A DNA stretch of 8,008 nucleotides from a bacterium. Its GTDB lineage: Bacteria > Patescibacteriota > Minisyncoccia > UBA6257 > 02-FULL-45-10c. A program made the position numbers and the translations under genes. The stretch covers positions 1 through 8,008 of the forward strand of contig JAJYZL010000024.1 in assembly GCA_021799965.1 (NCBI GenBank), read 5' to 3'. Shown piece by piece: positions 6,215 through 8,008 of this stretch. The notes under the pieces are model-generated. The model was given only the letters and a program-made list of their open reading frames with translations, did not search any database and was not told the origin of the DNA. Every line of letters begins with the position of its first letter. Within the stretch, counting starts at the first letter, position 1.

Positions 6215-7508
6215 TAATAGTTGTTGAATAATACCTAACGTATTTGGAGGTAATATCGGGGCGTCCTACATAGTTAAAAAGAAATGGGACTAGAAAACTC
6301 GGCTCATTACCTATTCCTAAATGTTTGGCAACATAATAAGTCAACCGCTTGGTAAAAGTCGATTTCCCGCCCATCAGTTTAATGAGCTTCTTCATTTGAT
6401 GTGGGATAAAAAACGAATACTCCCAACTATCCCCTTCATAGAAGTGCTTGCTAAAAGATCCATCCGGATCTTCATAGGGACCAATCACCTCCCACTTACC
6501 GCTTGTGTCTTTGGCCATAATGAATCCACTAAATCCGTCGCTTTTAACACTGGGATCCCAAAGATTTACCCATCTGGTACTTCTGTCAAAGAATCTGATG
6601 CTATCACTCTTATTTCCAAGCCCTCCGGCAACTTCAGAAACACAAAAGTCATTGTAGGCAAATTCCAGGGTCTTTGATGCAGAAGCATAAGCCATTTTCT
6701 GAATAGTGTTAAAAGGAACCCAACCCCGCTCACCCTCTTTAAAATATGTGCTTCTGCCTGAAACTGTAGCATTCCCTTTAAGCAACTCGTATGCTTCTTT
6801 CCAATCAATACCTTTTATCCCCTTTTCGTAAGCATCAGCAACTACAATATCCGCGTCATCTCCACCTCCTTGCACCATGTCTTCCAGTCCGCATAAGAAC
6901 GCATCGGCTGCGTAACCACAGTGCTTATATCCCTCAATGAGCGATTTTACATTGTCCCTGACAACACTTTGCCTGATACGAGTAAAGAAGGGAAATTCGG
7001 AGCGAAAAGTGTCCCAGATTGTAAATTGATCGTCATAATAGGGCCCCGAATAATCCCATGGACAATCGCCCGTTCGATCTTTTGGTGAAAGCAGTGCATG
7101 ATATAAGGCCGTATAAAAAATTGTTTTTTCTCCATCTGCAATATTATTATCGTCAATCAATACCGCACTTAAGGCTCTATTCCAAATCCTTGTAGCATTT
7201 TCTTTTACTTTATCAAAACCCCAGCCAGGTATCTCGTTATTTACAAATTTTCTCGCGTTAGCAACACTCTTTGTAGAAATTGCCACCTTCAAGTAAACCT
7301 TTTCATTTGAATCAGTATTGAACTTAAGAAAGCAACCAACTCCATCACCCGAGATCGTGTCAGCATTGAAGTGCAGTTCTTTCCTAATATTGTTGAACGT
7401 CCCATAACCCAAGACTGCCTTACTGAATTTGATTGCATAAAATATGGTCCCATGTGCAAGATACCAGCCGTCGTTTATGTTTATCCTGCCGGTAATCATA
7501 TTACTCTT
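6213..7508 (-). pseudogene. GH92 alpha-mannosidase, central fragment (catalytic domain, both ends lost)
   Basis: The middle part of a GH92 protein, a calcium-dependent exo-alpha-mannosidase family that trims mannose from glycans, usually outside the cytoplasm. Numbering from the internal Met at 7499: the end of the N-terminal sandwich is ITGRININDGWY and FYAIKFSKAV; the barrel follows with FYTALYHALLSP (128-139), the IWDTFR motif (161-166), DADIVVADAYEKGIKGID (215-232), the probable acid Glu355 in YEGDSWEYSFFIPH, and GNEPSFLVPFLFNYVGRPD (396-414). The usual GN(D/E)D-x-G-Q-M-S-A-W segment that carries the catalytic base should follow within about 30 residues, but the reading runs into IS630 and is not seen beyond it. 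The N-terminal 200-300 residues and any signal peptide are absent, replaced by the IS1182 remnant. The first Met is therefore not a true start, and no Shine-Dalgarno precedes it. The interior has no stop or frameshift, which suggests recent disruption. Confidence 0.88.
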
Positions 7509-8008
7509 TCACGATCGGCTAAGTTTTTGAAAATGAGAACTTATCTGTCCGGCAGTCATGATTAACTCATTAGCCTTTCTTCTCATGTATATTACTAACC
7601 TTTTTAGATTCTGTACAGTGGCTATAACAAATGCTTTCTTTTGCGATTTGGCTAATCCTATAGTCATAAACTTTGATAAGCCATGATTCGTCTTCGCTTC
7701 TGCAAAGAGCGGTTCGGTATTTGTCTTTCTTATTTTCATCATCTGTTTACCTGACCAACTGTGCATCCTTTCAGATAATCTCTGATATTCTTCCCTAAAT
7801 ATAGAATGCTGAACGTGTCTTACTTTTTTGCCATGCATGCACTTTTCTCTAATTTGACAGCTTAGACATTCTTTATTCTTTATTCTTTACACTATATACC
7901 TTTGCTTTTTTCTTCGTCGTATGGTTATACTTTATTTGTTTTCATCTTTTAACTGACTTACCTGATCCGAGCTATTTTGACTTTGTTGGAATTTATTTTC
8001 TCCTTCTA
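7509..8008 (-). pseudogene. IS1182-family transposase, C-terminal part, frameshifted and running off the right edge
   Basis: The 3' end of a DDE transposase of the IS1182 type. The clear part reads ECLSCQIREKC (a three-Cys motif typical of this family), then KKVRHVQHSIFREEYQRL, then the conserved end MKIRKTNTEPLFAEAKTNHGL, with the catalytic Glu in EPLFAEAK, followed by ATVQNLKRLV. The stop is at 7509-7511. Going upstream, the frame is closed by a TAA at 7887-7889, created by an extra copy of a 7-bp repeat; removing one copy reopens it to give KKKAKVYSVKNKECLSC. A second likely indel lies near 7930-7950, because DENK and YNHT fall in different frames. The first two catalytic residues would lie beyond 8008. 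No complete transposase can come from this copy. The IS tip cannot be placed exactly, but must be close to 7500-7530 because GH92 homology begins there. Confidence 0.82.
7868..7888. repeat. Three perfect tandem copies of a 7-bp unit (ATTCTTT) in the IS1182 transposase
   Basis: Copies lie at 7868-7874, 7875-7881 and 7882-7888 (AAAGAAT on the coding strand). Seven is not a multiple of three, so gain or loss of a copy shifts the frame; two copies give an open transposase frame and three do not. Confidence 0.85.

Noticed and set aside
7868..7888. Short tandem repeats as a possible CRISPR remnant.
   Set aside because: The repeats are directly adjacent 7-mers with no spacers, and no cas-like gene is present.

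Overview
The window is an AT-rich stretch of bacterial accessory DNA. Every recognisable gene lies on the minus strand, so transcription runs from high to low coordinates. The underlying layer is a glycan-degradation gene cluster: a GH92-type alpha-mannosidase (about 4701-7500), then a secreted GH3 beta-glucosidase/xylosidase-type enzyme (163-2400), then a scrap of a trehalase-like (alpha/alpha)6-barrel hydrolase running off the left edge (1 to about 135). The secreted GH3, the GH92 and the A/T-rich spacers suggest a polysaccharide-degrading member of the Bacteroidota/Ignavibacteriota type. That placement is inference from gene content only; there is no rRNA or other phylogenetic marker here.

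Three unrelated insertion sequences have invaded the cluster. (1) A degenerate IS1182-family transposase tail (7509 to past 8008) cuts off the 5' part of GH92. (2) An apparently intact IS630-family element (about 4979-6214, one 379-aa transposase, imperfect terminal repeats, TA on both flanks) splits GH92 near its C-terminus. (3) An IS5-like DDE element (about 2454-4638, 21-bp perfect terminal inverted repeats) sits between the GH92 stop and the GH3 start. Only the GH3 gene looks full-length and functional.

The most notable object is nested inside the third element. Its transposase gene is split into exon 1 (about 4199-4489) and exon 2 (2473 to about 3531) by about 667 bp that end in a convincing group II intron domain V (3573-3605) and a domain VI-like hairpin. 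No reverse transcriptase/maturase is encoded, so this looks like an ORF-less group II intron inside a transposase gene. Joining the exons at the positions proposed here restores the transposase reading frame. Next to the 5' splice site lies a GC-rich 16-bp perfect palindrome (4208-4223).

Together the window records stepwise decay of a carbohydrate-utilisation cluster: GH92 is broken in two places and also lacks the family's usual C-terminal catalytic-base segment, the trehalase-like gene has lost its 5' part, and the IS1182 tail has a frameshift explained by a 7-bp tandem-repeat expansion.
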